Shown: positions 1 to 7,023 of the stretch, one piece after another | How the letters are laid out: every line of letters starts with the position of its first letter | Numbering within the stretch: the stretch's first letter is position 1 | NCBI GenBank assembly: GCA_007126415.1 | Contig: SLBH01000325.1 | Location: 1-10,724 of the forward strand | DNA length: 10,724 bases | From: Spirochaetales bacterium | GTDB lineage: Bacteria > Spirochaetota > Spirochaetia > DSM-27196 > SLAA01 | Direction: 5' to 3' | The notes under the pieces: model-generated | Database searches by the model: none | What the model was told of the DNA's origin: nothing | What the model saw: the letters and a program-made list of their open reading frames with translations, nothing else | Made by a program: the position numbers and the translations under genes

Positions 1-23
1 CCGACAGCCGCGGGCGGCCGTTG

Positions 24-725
24 TCACCGACGCGGCGGCGGCCCGATCTCGGGAGGAACGTCACCGTCCGCCACAAAGAACAGAGCGGCGGAGTTGATGC
101 AGTAGCGTCGGCCGGTAGGATCGGGACCGTCTTCAAAGACATGACCAAGATGTGAGCCGCTGGAGCTGTCGACCACCTCGATGCGCTGGGTGAAAAACGA
201 GTGATCTTCTACGTACAAAACCGCATTCGGTTCCATCGGCTCGTAGTAGCTCGGCCAACCGGTACGCGAATCATACTTCGTCTCGGAAGAGAACAATGGT
301 TGGCCGGTAGCCGCAGAGTGGTACACACCGTCTTCGTAGTGCCGGTCATACTCGCCGGTAAAGGCCCGTTCGGTCCCCGAGCGTCGCAGAATATCATGTT
401 GTTGCGCCGTCAATAGCTCTCCCCATTCCTCGTCGCTGCGCTCGATCGGGAACTGCACGCGCCTGAACTCTTCGCGCGTCAAGATCGCCCCCGGTGGGAT
501 GTCTTCCACCGCGATCGGTCCGTCCTCGGCGGGTGCAGACCCGGAGCGAAGCTCTCTATCGGCCGATTCCGGCGCCCCGCTGTCGGCGGCCGGCCCCGAC
601 CGTGCTTCGTTCTGCTGAGGCCTGCTTGAACCGGACTCAGCCTCGGAGCGTCCGGCAGCGATCAGCATCCCGGCGATCAGTACCACGGCCACCGGCATCC
701 CGAACTTAATGAAAACTCGTCGCAT
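24..725 (-). CDS. msrB: Exported peptide-methionine (R)-S-oxide reductase (MsrB)
   Basis: The 233-residue protein should reduce methionine-R-sulfoxide in oxidised proteins. Residues 1-29 look like a signal peptide (basic start, hydrophobic core at 10-24, no lipobox cysteine), and a Ser/Ala/Glu-rich linker runs to about residue 70. The MsrB domain covers about 98-220: a GTERAFTGEY block (117-126), TGWPSY (155-160), SHLGHVF (191-197) and the catalytic RYCINSAAL block with Cys209. Cys209 is the only cysteine in the protein. The two CxxC pairs that bind zinc in many MsrBs are replaced (SAAT at 137-140, DSSSG at 186-190), as in known zinc-free members. The resolving cysteine that Cys-type MsrBs carry before GWPS is Thr155. 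The start is well supported: AGGAGG lies 8 nt upstream of ATG. Location and activity are inferred from family knowledge; the family assignment is firm. Confidence 0.95.
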   Translation of the reverse strand: MRRVFIKFGMPVAVVLIAGMLIAAGRSEAESGSSRPQQNEARSGPAADSGAPESADRELRSGSAPAEDGPIAVEDIPPGAILTREEFRRVQFPIERSDEEWGELLTAQQHDILRRSGTERAFTGEYDRHYEDGVYHSAATGQPLFSSETKYDSRTGWPSYYEPMEPNAVLYVEDHSFFTQRIEVVDSSSGSHLGHVFEDGPDPTGRRYCINSAALFFVADGDVPPEIGPPPRR

Positions 726-778
726 AACGATCTCCTCCTTTAATAACTTCCTTTAATAACCTGATAAATATACTAATA
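726..778. promoter_or_regulatory. AT-rich divergent promoter region between msrB and the SDR gene
   Basis: This 53-bp gap is strikingly AT-rich against its GC-rich surroundings. It holds the msrB Shine-Dalgarno sequence (AGGAGG on the minus strand, 739-734). On the plus strand there is a TATACT -10-like hexamer at 769-774. On the minus strand an overlapping TATATT lies at 772-767. No good -35 box was found for either. If TATACT is used, transcription would begin near 781, giving the SDR message a leader of about 34 nt before ATG 815. The promoter positions are inferred. Confidence 0.45.
737..760. repeat. Tandem 11-bp direct repeat overlapping the msrB ribosome binding site
   Basis: CCTTTAATAAC occurs perfectly at 737-747 and 750-760, a 13-bp period. 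On the msrB strand it reads as two copies of GTTATTAAAGG, the second running into the AGGAGG ribosome binding site. It could be a slippage duplication or a protein- or RNA-binding site in the msrB leader. Confidence 0.7.
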
Positions 779-814
779 TTGACCGGCCCGAGTCAGCCTA
801 CTACAATACAGCAG

Positions 815-1732
815 ATGTCCGAAAACATTTCCGATGCCGCTCTCCCCGTGGTGTATCGTTCGGCGAGAGTAGGTTACACCGGAGACCGGCCGATAGCACT
901 CATTACCGGCGCTACAAGCGGTATCGGCGCCGAGATCGCGGCGCAGTTGGCCGGGCGCGGTTGTGACCTCGTGATCACCGGCCGGCGCGTGGAGGAACTC
1001 GCAAACCGCGCACGCGAACTCGAGGAGCGTTTCGCACCGGCCGTGCGGGCCGTTGCATGCGATCTAAGCGCGCCGGACTGCCGTGCCGCACTCGTGCGCG
1101 AGATTCAGGGACTCGAGCGCCTAGACTGGTTGGTCAACAACGCCGGCTACGGGCGCGGTATAGCGTTCACCGAGGACACCTATCGCGAGCAGCGCGCGTT
1201 ACTCGCGGTACTGCTGGACGCGGTAACGGAGCTCACGCACGCCGCAGCGGGACGCATGCAGCGCGGCGCGCAGATCATCAACGTATCCTCGCTGGCCGGC
1301 TTCGGTGTATCGAGGCGCAGCGCGGTGTATTGTGCCGCCAAGGCGTACGTCACGAGCTTCTCGGAGTCGCTGGCACTGGAACTCGCACCACGCGGTGTCG
1401 GGGTGCTCGCGCTGCTCCCCGGCTACACCTACAGCGATTTCCACCGCTACGAGGCTAGTGCGCGCCGAAACCGTGGACTGGTGCGCTGGCAGACATCGGC
1501 CGAAGTGGCCCGTGAGGCGATGAGGGCGGTCGACCGTAGGCGCGTTATATGTATTCCCGGCCGGTTGAACGGGCTGCTGTATGTGCTTGTTAAACTGCTT
1601 CCACGCCGAGTGGTGTACCGTGTCATGGGCGGCAAGCCTCTCCACAGCCGTTCGGCATCAGGCCCGGCGCCACCCTCGGCATCACCCGACAGCCCCGCTG
1701 CAACAAACCGAGGCTCCCGTGAGCTCTCTTGA
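815..1732 (+). CDS. Short-chain dehydrogenase/reductase (SDR), classical type
   Basis: The 305-residue NAD(P)-dependent oxidoreductase has the full classical SDR signature: cofactor loop TGATSGIG (31-38), NNAG (108-111), catalytic Ser159, and YxxxK with Tyr172 and Lys176. A PG motif follows at 202-203. Arginines after the second strand (TGRR, 55-58) suggest NADPH preference. A C-terminal extension (about 250-285) of the type V-x-x-PG-hydrophobic-LP is common in SDRs of the DltE/YqjQ-like group; the last 30 residues are low-complexity Ser/Pro/Ala. The substrate cannot be read from the sequence. ATG 815 is preferred over the in-frame TTG at 779, because the TTG lies at or before the transcription start predicted from TATACT 769-774 and has no ribosome binding site. 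ATG 815 also lacks a clear one, so the start is moderately certain. The 3' end overlaps the next gene by 14 nt, suggesting a two-gene operon. Confidence 0.9.
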   Translation: MSENISDAALPVVYRSARVGYTGDRPIALITGATSGIGAEIAAQLAGRGCDLVITGRRVEELANRARELEERFAPAVRAVACDLSAPDCRAALVREIQGLERLDWLVNNAGYGRGIAFTEDTYREQRALLAVLLDAVTELTHAAAGRMQRGAQIINVSSLAGFGVSRRSAVYCAAKAYVTSFSESLALELAPRGVGVLALLPGYTYSDFHRYEASARRNRGLVRWQTSAEVAREAMRAVDRRRVICIPGRLNGLLYVLVKLLPRRVVYRVMGGKPLHSRSASGPAPPSASPDSPAATNRGSRELS

Positions 1733-3365
1733 ATCGTGCTGCGGCCGCGGATTCCGAGGCCGCGGACGCCGCAACGGCGCAGGTTACAAGGCTCGAGGCC
1801 GCAGCGCAGGATACCACAGCCCCGATAGCGGAGAACTCACCCACCCAAGCCGCAACCGAGGCCCATGGCGAAACAGTCGTGTTGGTCTTACCACCACGCT
1901 CGCGGTGCTCGTGGCGCTCCTGTCGGCCGCGCCGCCCGCCGGGTCGCTACCGGAAAAAACGGCCACGGACGACCCGCCGCTCGTACGCGAGCAACCGACG
2001 GTTGTGACGAGACGCGAGCACATCCGTGAACACGAAGACGGGCGTTACATTGGCCAGACGCGCACCGAGACCCGCGTGGTGCTGCATGAACGGTCGGCGG
2101 TGCATGAACGGCCGGCGATGCACGCGCCGCCTATTGATCAAGATGCGCCGCGCGCAGATGATTCCACGATCTACGACGGCCGCGGATTCGAGGGCGTGGA
2201 ACTCCGCTTCGCCGATACGATCCGCGACCGAGCTCCTGTCGGGCGCCCGGTGGAGTTCTCGCGAGAGTTCGCGTTTGTGCTCGACTCCGACGGACGACGT
2301 GTACACGCGGGAGAGTACCTCGACCTCCCTTCCATCTGGGGATTTCCGGCTCCGCCCCCACAGCGTTACTCCGCACAGCTCCACTCCCGGGAGGGTGACC
2401 GGCCGGAGGCCTATCCTCCGGTGAACGGGTCGCGGCAGTTCGACGCGCCGGCGTCCGGCTCACTTGAGCCCGGCACGAGGTGGAGCGCTCCGGGGGAGTA
2501 TCGCGTCGCCCGCAGCGCGCCTCGCTCGGAGGCGGCTACCGGCGATCCCGATGCACTCGGCAAGGGAGCAGCGTTTCCGTTCGTGGCTGAGTACCGCTAC
2601 GAGGGTACCGAGCTTCGTGACGGTAAGGAGCTACACGTTGTGAGCGCCGGATTCCGCGTCCGCTATCCGCTGTCGACGATCCCCGAGTTCGACAATCCCG
2701 CGCGCGAGGAGCGGGAGCGCGAGTATCGCGCAGCGCTTAGTGCGCGCGCAGCGAGTGCCGGGATCGCCGCGGTCGAGGCCACCCATCGAGCTACCATTCT
2801 CTTCACGACGGAGTCGTGGCGGCCGGTACTCGTCAATGAGAACATCGCGCAGCAGATACGTACACTCGACGGCCGAGACGTGCGGCGCGAAGGGTTTCAA
2901 CTGCACTGGTATCGCCACCCACAACCACTTCAGTTGCCCGAGCTTCTGCGGCGCGCCGAACGCCTTGATCTCCCGGACACTCGCATCGAGCAGCGCCCCG
3001 GCGGCATCGTGGTTACGCTCGAAGCGATCGGCTTTGAACCCGACAGTGCTCGGCTGCAGCCCCGGGAACGCGAACGCTTACGTGAAGTCGCTGAGCTCCT
3101 TCAGAACTACCGCGGCGCACCGGTTCTCGCGATCGGGCACACCGCCGAGGCCGGAACAGAGGAGGGGCGCCAAGCACTATCCGAACGTCGCGCTGAAGTG
3201 GTCACCGAAGAGCTCATCGCGGCCGGCATCGACCCCGCGAGACTGTTCTTTGAAGGTCGGGGAGCGAGAGAGCCTGTAGCCGAGAACGCCGACGAAGACG
3301 GACGCCGACGAAACCGGCGCGTGGAGTTATTCATTCTCGACGATCAGACCGACCCAGACCGGTAG
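1719..3365 (+). CDS. OmpA-family envelope protein with N-terminal hydrophobic signal or anchor
   Basis: Residues 428-543 form a C-terminal OmpA/MotB-like peptidoglycan-binding domain: IGFEPDSARL start, GHTAEAG, the LSERRAEVV helix, GID-x-x-R and closing RNRRVEL. Residues 56-74 are a hydrophobic segment ending in a small-residue region, consistent with a signal peptide or membrane anchor. The middle (about 80-425) matches no family I recognise; it has a possible beta-rich stretch with FPFVAEYRYEG and FRVRYP. The likely role is linking the envelope to peptidoglycan in the periplasm. The start is uncertain. GTG 1719 has GAGG 5 nt upstream and overlaps the SDR stop, favouring translational coupling, but it gives an unusual 55-residue Arg/Gly-rich stretch before the hydrophobic segment. 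The frame is open further upstream to 1581. No ATG lies just before the hydrophobic segment, so a non-standard start or longer leader is possible. Family assignment of the C-terminus is firm. Confidence 0.85.
   Translation: MSSLESCCGRGFRGRGRRNGAGYKARGRSAGYHSPDSGELTHPSRNRGPWRNSRVGLTTTLAVLVALLSAAPPAGSLPEKTATDDPPLVREQPTVVTRREHIREHEDGRYIGQTRTETRVVLHERSAVHERPAMHAPPIDQDAPRADDSTIYDGRGFEGVELRFADTIRDRAPVGRPVEFSREFAFVLDSDGRRVHAGEYLDLPSIWGFPAPPPQRYSAQLHSREGDRPEAYPPVNGSRQFDAPASGSLEPGTRWSAPGEYRVARSAPRSEAATGDPDALGKGAAFPFVAEYRYEGTELRDGKELHVVSAGFRVRYPLSTIPEFDNPAREEREREYRAALSARAASAGIAAVEATHRATILFTTESWRPVLVNENIAQQIRTLDGRDVRREGFQLHWYRHPQPLQLPELLRRAERLDLPDTRIEQRPGGIVVTLEAIGFEPDSARLQPRERERLREVAELLQNYRGAPVLAIGHTAEAGTEEGRQALSERRAEVVTEELIAAGIDPARLFFEGRGAREPVAENADEDGRRRNRRVELFILDDQTDPDR
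2083..2118 (+). repeat. Tandem 18-bp repeat inside the OmpA-family gene
   Basis: Two adjacent 18-bp copies (TGCATGAACGGTCGGCGG, then the same with two substitutions) encode a repeated His-Glu-Arg-(Ser/Pro)-Ala peptide in the spacer after the signal segment. A degenerate third start (TGCACGCGCC) follows. The length is a multiple of three, so the frame is kept. Confidence 0.8.
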
Positions 3366-3370
3366 ATAGT

Positions 3371-3437
3371 GACACGAGTTTTGTGGGTGATAGTTCCCGC
3401 ACCCGGAATCATGTTGTTTACCCACAAGACTCGTGTC
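3371..3437. repeat. 18-bp inverted repeat with 31-nt loop between the OmpA-family gene and the unknown gene
   Basis: GACACGAGTTTTGTGGGT (3371-3388) pairs with ACCCACAAGACTCGTGTC (3420-3437) along all 18 positions, with one G-U in RNA; one wobble and one A-T pair extend it inward. It begins 6 nt after the OmpA-family stop codon. No T-run follows the right arm, so it is not a standard intrinsic terminator. It could be a read-through barrier, a processing hairpin or a very small terminal-inverted-repeat element. The structure is seen; its role is inferred. Confidence 0.85.
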
Positions 3438-3482
3438 GGTAGTCAAGCAGCACAGGGGGCGGAAAAAGCGCCGGCGAAAAGC

Positions 3483-3488
3483 TATACT
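3483..3488 (+). promoter_or_regulatory. Putative -10 box just upstream of the unknown gene
   Basis: TATACT (3483-3488) lies 10 nt before ATG 3499 in locally AT-rich sequence. Expected initiation near 3494-3496 would leave an mRNA leader of only a few nucleotides. No convincing -35 hexamer is seen at the usual distance. Confidence 0.45.
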
Positions 3489-3498
3489 ATATGAAGTG

Positions 3499-5385
3499 AT
3501 GCAATCGAAGGAACAGTCCGGACGGACTCGCTCTGCGCCCCACTACGCCTTCGCGGATAAACACGACCGCGAGTTGTTCCTATCGAGTCTCGGCCTGTTC
3601 ACCGACCAAGAACGCGCCTTGTTTCACCGCGTTTGCGCGATCTGGGAGCCTGAGATCGCTTACCGCAAAGCTTACTCTACAGTAGAGCAGGTCTCGGAGG
3701 CCGATTCTCGTGACCTTGGTCGGCTACTATCCAAACTGCGGCGGCGCCAGTGTGCGGTTGTTACCACTCGCACCGTGGAGGGTGGCGGACGGCCGTACGG
3801 CGTGATGCTGTGCGAACCCGGTGAGCCGATCTTCTTCATCACGGTGCTCGAGGAGTATCTGCGACGCGTTGAACGCGACCACCGTGTTGGGCTACCCACC
3901 GATCGCGAACTCGGATCGGAAACGCCCCCGGTTGCGATTCGGCGCAGGCTCGACACCGGCGTTATAACGAAAGCGCTGCTTGCGTCGACGCAGTCCGCAG
4001 GCAGTGATGCCCCTGCGGGTTCGGAAGCCGGAGACACCACGGGCCCCGGAGAGTCCGAGGACCTATTCGTCTATACGATGCCGCTGCGACGCAGCGAAGA
4101 CTCGGTGCTACTGCCCGGCTCCATCTTGGCCGAGATCACGACGCTCGCCGAACAAGTCCTGCAAGCCGCGTTTAACGATGGCGAGCTATTGACGGAGTTT
4201 GCAAAGCTTCGCAAACTCGGTGCGCTACAGCTCAAGCAACGCATAGCGGAAGCCGACCTCGGCACCTGGCGAGAGCTGAGTGCCGAGCTGGCCGGACATA
4301 TGCGGGAACTGGCGGCCGGACCGGCTCGCAGTCATATTGCGACGCTCGAACCGGCCGCGGCGGTAATGAGAATTGCAGCAGAGGCCGCTCTCGAAGCCGC
4401 CTCGATATCCAAACGGCGCGCCGAGCGACGCGAAGCGGCTATCTCGGAGCTGGTACAACGCGTACGCGAGAGCTCCGAAGCGTTTTTGACGCAATCGTGG
4501 CTCAATCGGCAGTTCAATCACCTCCAAGAGCAACACCCGGAGGAGTTTGAGGCGATCAAGACCGGCTTCTACCGGCAAACGAAACCGTCCGTAACGGATC
4601 GCGTGCCCGCGATTCTGCGCATCCAAGGTCGCTACATCCATCGCGACCGCATCTATCCCGAGTTCGAGGGCCGTCTCGAGAACGCGCGTCGGGAGCTGCA
4701 TAACTACTATCTGCGCACGCTGAGCGCCGAGATCCGCTTCCCAAACCGCGCAAGAAACCCCGCCTTATTTGGCGCGGAGAATCTCGAGCGTGACATCGCC
4801 GAGCGCCTTCGCCGCTTCGATCCGTTTGTCTCGGCGCTGCTCGGTGATGCTGCGCTGTTGACCGAGGTGGTGATTCACGCCGATCAAATTGCGCCGGGTG
4901 ACGACGATGGGCCCCTCACGCGCGGGCGAGACCGGCTGTTCCTGCGCGGGAGCATGAGGCTCAAGCCGTACCGGGAGATCATGGGTATTTCGCTGCGCGC
5001 GCTGCTTGAGGAGCACATCGACGGGCTCGGAATCATTCGCCAAATTTGGTTACGCTTAACCGGCCGTCAAGCGCGTCTCTGGGAACGCTACGTCGGCCCG
5101 GCTACCACCAAGGTAGTCGCAAACCGAGTTCGCGTACCAGACCGGAAAAACAGCGAAGCGCAGCACGCTCAGCTTCTCGGGAGCGAGAGCGGCGGGGCGT
5201 GGTCGTCGACCAAATCAACAAGGACGAACTCGCCTCGCCCAGGCAGGGCATCACGGTCGGCCGCAGAATCGAAGTCAGCAGCGGGAACCGAGGGGAACGA
5301 ACCCTTCGCCCCACGCCGCCCGTACTCACACAAAGAGCGCGAGGACGCGTGGCAGGCCTTTCAGCGCACCTTGAACGACGAGTAG
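3499..5385 (+). CDS. Conserved-looking hypothetical protein, 628 residues, family not recognised
   Basis: I do not recognise this protein. There is no signal peptide or membrane segment, so it is probably cytoplasmic. Residues about 15-110 are a compact alpha/beta region with alternating helices and a basic LSKLRRRQCAVVTT stretch, reminiscent of a winged-helix fold (inference only). Residues about 164-188 are a Ser/Gly/Asp linker. Residues 190-360 are strongly helical, with a charged SKRRAERREAA stretch likely to form a coiled coil near 300-345. A mixed domain runs to about 535, including the GRDRLFLRGSMRLKPYREIMG region, and the last 90 residues are a basic, Ser/Arg-rich disordered tail. ATG 3499 was chosen because the upstream GTG at 3433 lies inside the inverted-repeat arm, adds a poly-basic stretch and lacks a ribosome binding site. 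The stop is 58 nt from the stop of the convergent gene. That the CDS is real is well supported by its length and codon pattern; its function is unknown. Confidence 0.8.
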   Translation: MQSKEQSGRTRSAPHYAFADKHDRELFLSSLGLFTDQERALFHRVCAIWEPEIAYRKAYSTVEQVSEADSRDLGRLLSKLRRRQCAVVTTRTVEGGGRPYGVMLCEPGEPIFFITVLEEYLRRVERDHRVGLPTDRELGSETPPVAIRRRLDTGVITKALLASTQSAGSDAPAGSEAGDTTGPGESEDLFVYTMPLRRSEDSVLLPGSILAEITTLAEQVLQAAFNDGELLTEFAKLRKLGALQLKQRIAEADLGTWRELSAELAGHMRELAAGPARSHIATLEPAAAVMRIAAEAALEAASISKRRAERREAAISELVQRVRESSEAFLTQSWLNRQFNHLQEQHPEEFEAIKTGFYRQTKPSVTDRVPAILRIQGRYIHRDRIYPEFEGRLENARRELHNYYLRTLSAEIRFPNRARNPALFGAENLERDIAERLRRFDPFVSALLGDAALLTEVVIHADQIAPGDDDGPLTRGRDRLFLRGSMRLKPYREIMGISLRALLEEHIDGLGIIRQIWLRLTGRQARLWERYVGPATTKVVANRVRVPDRKNSEAQHAQLLGSESGGAWSSTKSTRTNSPRPGRASRSAAESKSAAGTEGNEPFAPRRPYSHKEREDAWQAFQRTLNDE

Positions 5386-5412
5386 GCATCCACCGCCGCC
5401 GTCACACTTCAC

Positions 5413-5458
5413 CCTACGCGCGGCTGCCCCACCTACGCCCCACCTACGCGCGGCTGCC
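5413..5458. repeat. 30-bp-spaced direct repeat at the 3' end of the FAD oxidoreductase gene
   Basis: CCTACGCGCGGCTGCC occurs at 5413-5428 and 5443-5458. The second copy encodes, on the minus strand, the last residues and stop codon of the FAD oxidoreductase; the first lies just beyond the stop in the convergent intergenic gap. A CACCTACGC partial copy sits between them. This looks like a small duplication of the gene end. Confidence 0.8.
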
Positions 5459-7018
5459 GATGCCGAGCGGTCCCCGCAGCGAGCGCAACACCTCTCGGCT
5501 GCAGTTATAGCCCGGTGCTCCGTAGATTCCGCCACCCGGGTGCATCCCGGCGTTTGCAAGGAACAGCCCGGGTAGCGGAGCCGCGTAGCGCGACAGTTCC
5601 GGAAGCGGTCTCCACATGAACATCTGATCGATCAACATCTCTACATGCATCACGTTGGCGTTCGGCATGTTATGCTTGCGCTCGATCTCTCGCGGGGTTT
5701 GGATGTAACGCTCGGTCACCGCGCGCGAGGCACCGGGTGCGAACCGATCGAGGACGCGCAACATGTTATCGGCCTCGCGTTCGGCGATCGTGTCCCAGTC
5801 CGCGCCTTCACGCAAGCGATAAGGATAATACTGCCCCCAGAGAAACAAGGTGTGCTTGCCCGCCGGAGCAAGAGTGTCGTCGATCGCGCTGAAGGTCATG
5901 GCGATCAACGCCGGATCTTGCGACGGGATGCCTCGAAGGTAGTCGGCGTAGGCGTCGTTGAGGTACTGAGTGCTTGGGCAGAGCAACTGCAAGCCGTTGA
6001 GCGCGCGAGACGCCGGGGTCTCGGGGCAGAGATAACTCGGCAAGCTATCGGCGGCGCAGCGCAACACCATGCCGAAACCGTTTCCAACCTGCACTCGCGA
6101 GAGCCGCGCGCGCAGCTCCGGGGGTGTCCAGTCCGACAGCAAATCCGCGAACGTCACCCAGAGATGCGCGTTCGAAACAACGCGCCGCGCGGTGACGCGC
6201 TCTCCCGACACGAGTTCCACGCCGGCCGCGCGGCCGTTCTCGACCAGGATGCGGCGTACCTCACTATCGGGGTAGACCGCCCCGCCGTGATCCTCTATGC
6301 AGCGGGCCAGCGCCTGCGTGAGCATACCGGAGCCACCGCGCGGCCGGGCCGGACCGTGGGTGTGGATCACCGAGTGCCAGCCGACGAACTCGGCAGAGGC
6401 CGCGTCGATCGGCGGTGGGCCGCTTTGGGCGCCCCACCACGCAAGCGCCGCTCGCAGCCGATCGTCTTGAAAACGCTCGCCCACGATGCGCCCGTAGCTT
6501 TTCAGCAGATCGCGAACCAAATCCTGTTTATTGGCGTTTGCAGCTGTTACCCTACGGCCGAAGAAACTCTTTGCAAATGAACCCGGTGTGGGCGTCTTGA
6601 GAAACGCTTCGAACACCGCCTCGTTAAAGGGACGCCAGTACTCGATGAACCGGCGATACGCCTCGGCGTCGGGTGGCGAGATCGCGGCGATGCTCTCGCA
6701 GGTGCGATCGAGATCCCGGAAGAACTCGTACACGCTGCCGTCCTCAAACGGAGCGGTCATGAACGGGTCCATGGGAATGTACTCGAGCCCGTAGTTCTCG
6801 AGCCCAAGGTCGTCCACGATCGGCGTATGATGGATCATGAAGTGCGCTGAGCCGCCGACATCGAGCCGATACCCGCCGAACATTTCCTCCGTGCAGACCG
6901 CACCGCCGATGGTATCACGCCGCTCGAGAACGGCCACGCGGTACCCGCGTTTTGCAAGGTACGCCGCGCAAACCAGCCCATTGTGCCCGCTGCCGATTAC
7001 AACAACATCGTTATCCAT
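5444..7018 (-). CDS. FAD-dependent oxidoreductase, phytoene dehydrogenase-like (COG1233)
   Basis: The 524-residue protein is a flavin-dependent amine oxidase/phytoene desaturase-type enzyme. An N-terminal Rossmann motif VVVIGSGHNG (5-14) is followed by ERR (32-34) and GGAVCTEE (38-45), the FAD-binding signature of this group. A mid-protein GGSGMLTQALA block follows, and the C-terminal FAD motif GLFLANAGMHPGGGIYGAPG lies within the last 41 residues. Length fits COG1233, which includes carotenoid desaturases and PYROXD2-like proteins. No other carotenoid gene is nearby, so a carotenoid role is not supported and the substrate is unknown. ATG 7018 was chosen because it puts the Rossmann strand at the N-terminus and lies 5 nt after the stop of the lipoprotein gene; an in-frame start at 7063 would overlap that gene. 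It is probably cotranscribed with the lipoprotein gene. Confidence 0.92.
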   Translation of the reverse strand: MDNDVVVIGSGHNGLVCAAYLAKRGYRVAVLERRDTIGGAVCTEEMFGGYRLDVGGSAHFMIHHTPIVDDLGLENYGLEYIPMDPFMTAPFEDGSVYEFFRDLDRTCESIAAISPPDAEAYRRFIEYWRPFNEAVFEAFLKTPTPGSFAKSFFGRRVTAANANKQDLVRDLLKSYGRIVGERFQDDRLRAALAWWGAQSGPPPIDAASAEFVGWHSVIHTHGPARPRGGSGMLTQALARCIEDHGGAVYPDSEVRRILVENGRAAGVELVSGERVTARRVVSNAHLWVTFADLLSDWTPPELRARLSRVQVGNGFGMVLRCAADSLPSYLCPETPASRALNGLQLLCPSTQYLNDAYADYLRGIPSQDPALIAMTFSAIDDTLAPAGKHTLFLWGQYYPYRLREGADWDTIAEREADNMLRVLDRFAPGASRAVTERYIQTPREIERKHNMPNANVMHVEMLIDQMFMWRPLPELSRYAAPLPGLFLANAGMHPGGGIYGAPGYNCSREVLRSLRGPLGIGSRA

Positions 7019-7023
7019 AACGC

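Noticed and set aside
779..814. TTG 779 as start of the SDR
   Set aside because: It lies 5 nt after the likely -10 box, at or before the expected transcription start, with no ribosome binding site; ATG 815 is better.
1729..2007. Small Ala-rich ORF starting at TTG overlapping the SDR stop
   Set aside because: The Ala-rich start becomes an Arg/Pro/Ser-rich string in the second half, as expected for a shadow frame of the OmpA-family gene, which has clear domain support in the other frame.
3371..3437. Intrinsic terminator
   Set aside because: The stem is long, but the loop is 31 nt and no T-run follows the right arm on either strand, so it is listed only as an inverted repeat.
3433..3498. GTG 3433 as start of the unknown protein
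   Set aside because: It lies inside the right arm of the inverted repeat, has no ribosome binding site, lies upstream of the TATACT box and adds an implausible poly-basic peptide.
5645..6580. 311-codon plus-strand ORF opposite the FAD oxidoreductase
   Set aside because: It is antisense to a well-supported flavoprotein, with no recognisable motif and an Arg/His/Ala-rich composition.
5444..7018. Carotenoid biosynthesis cluster
   Set aside because: The COG1233 flavoprotein stands without a phytoene synthase, cyclase or prenyltransferase gene nearby, so a pathway role is not supported.
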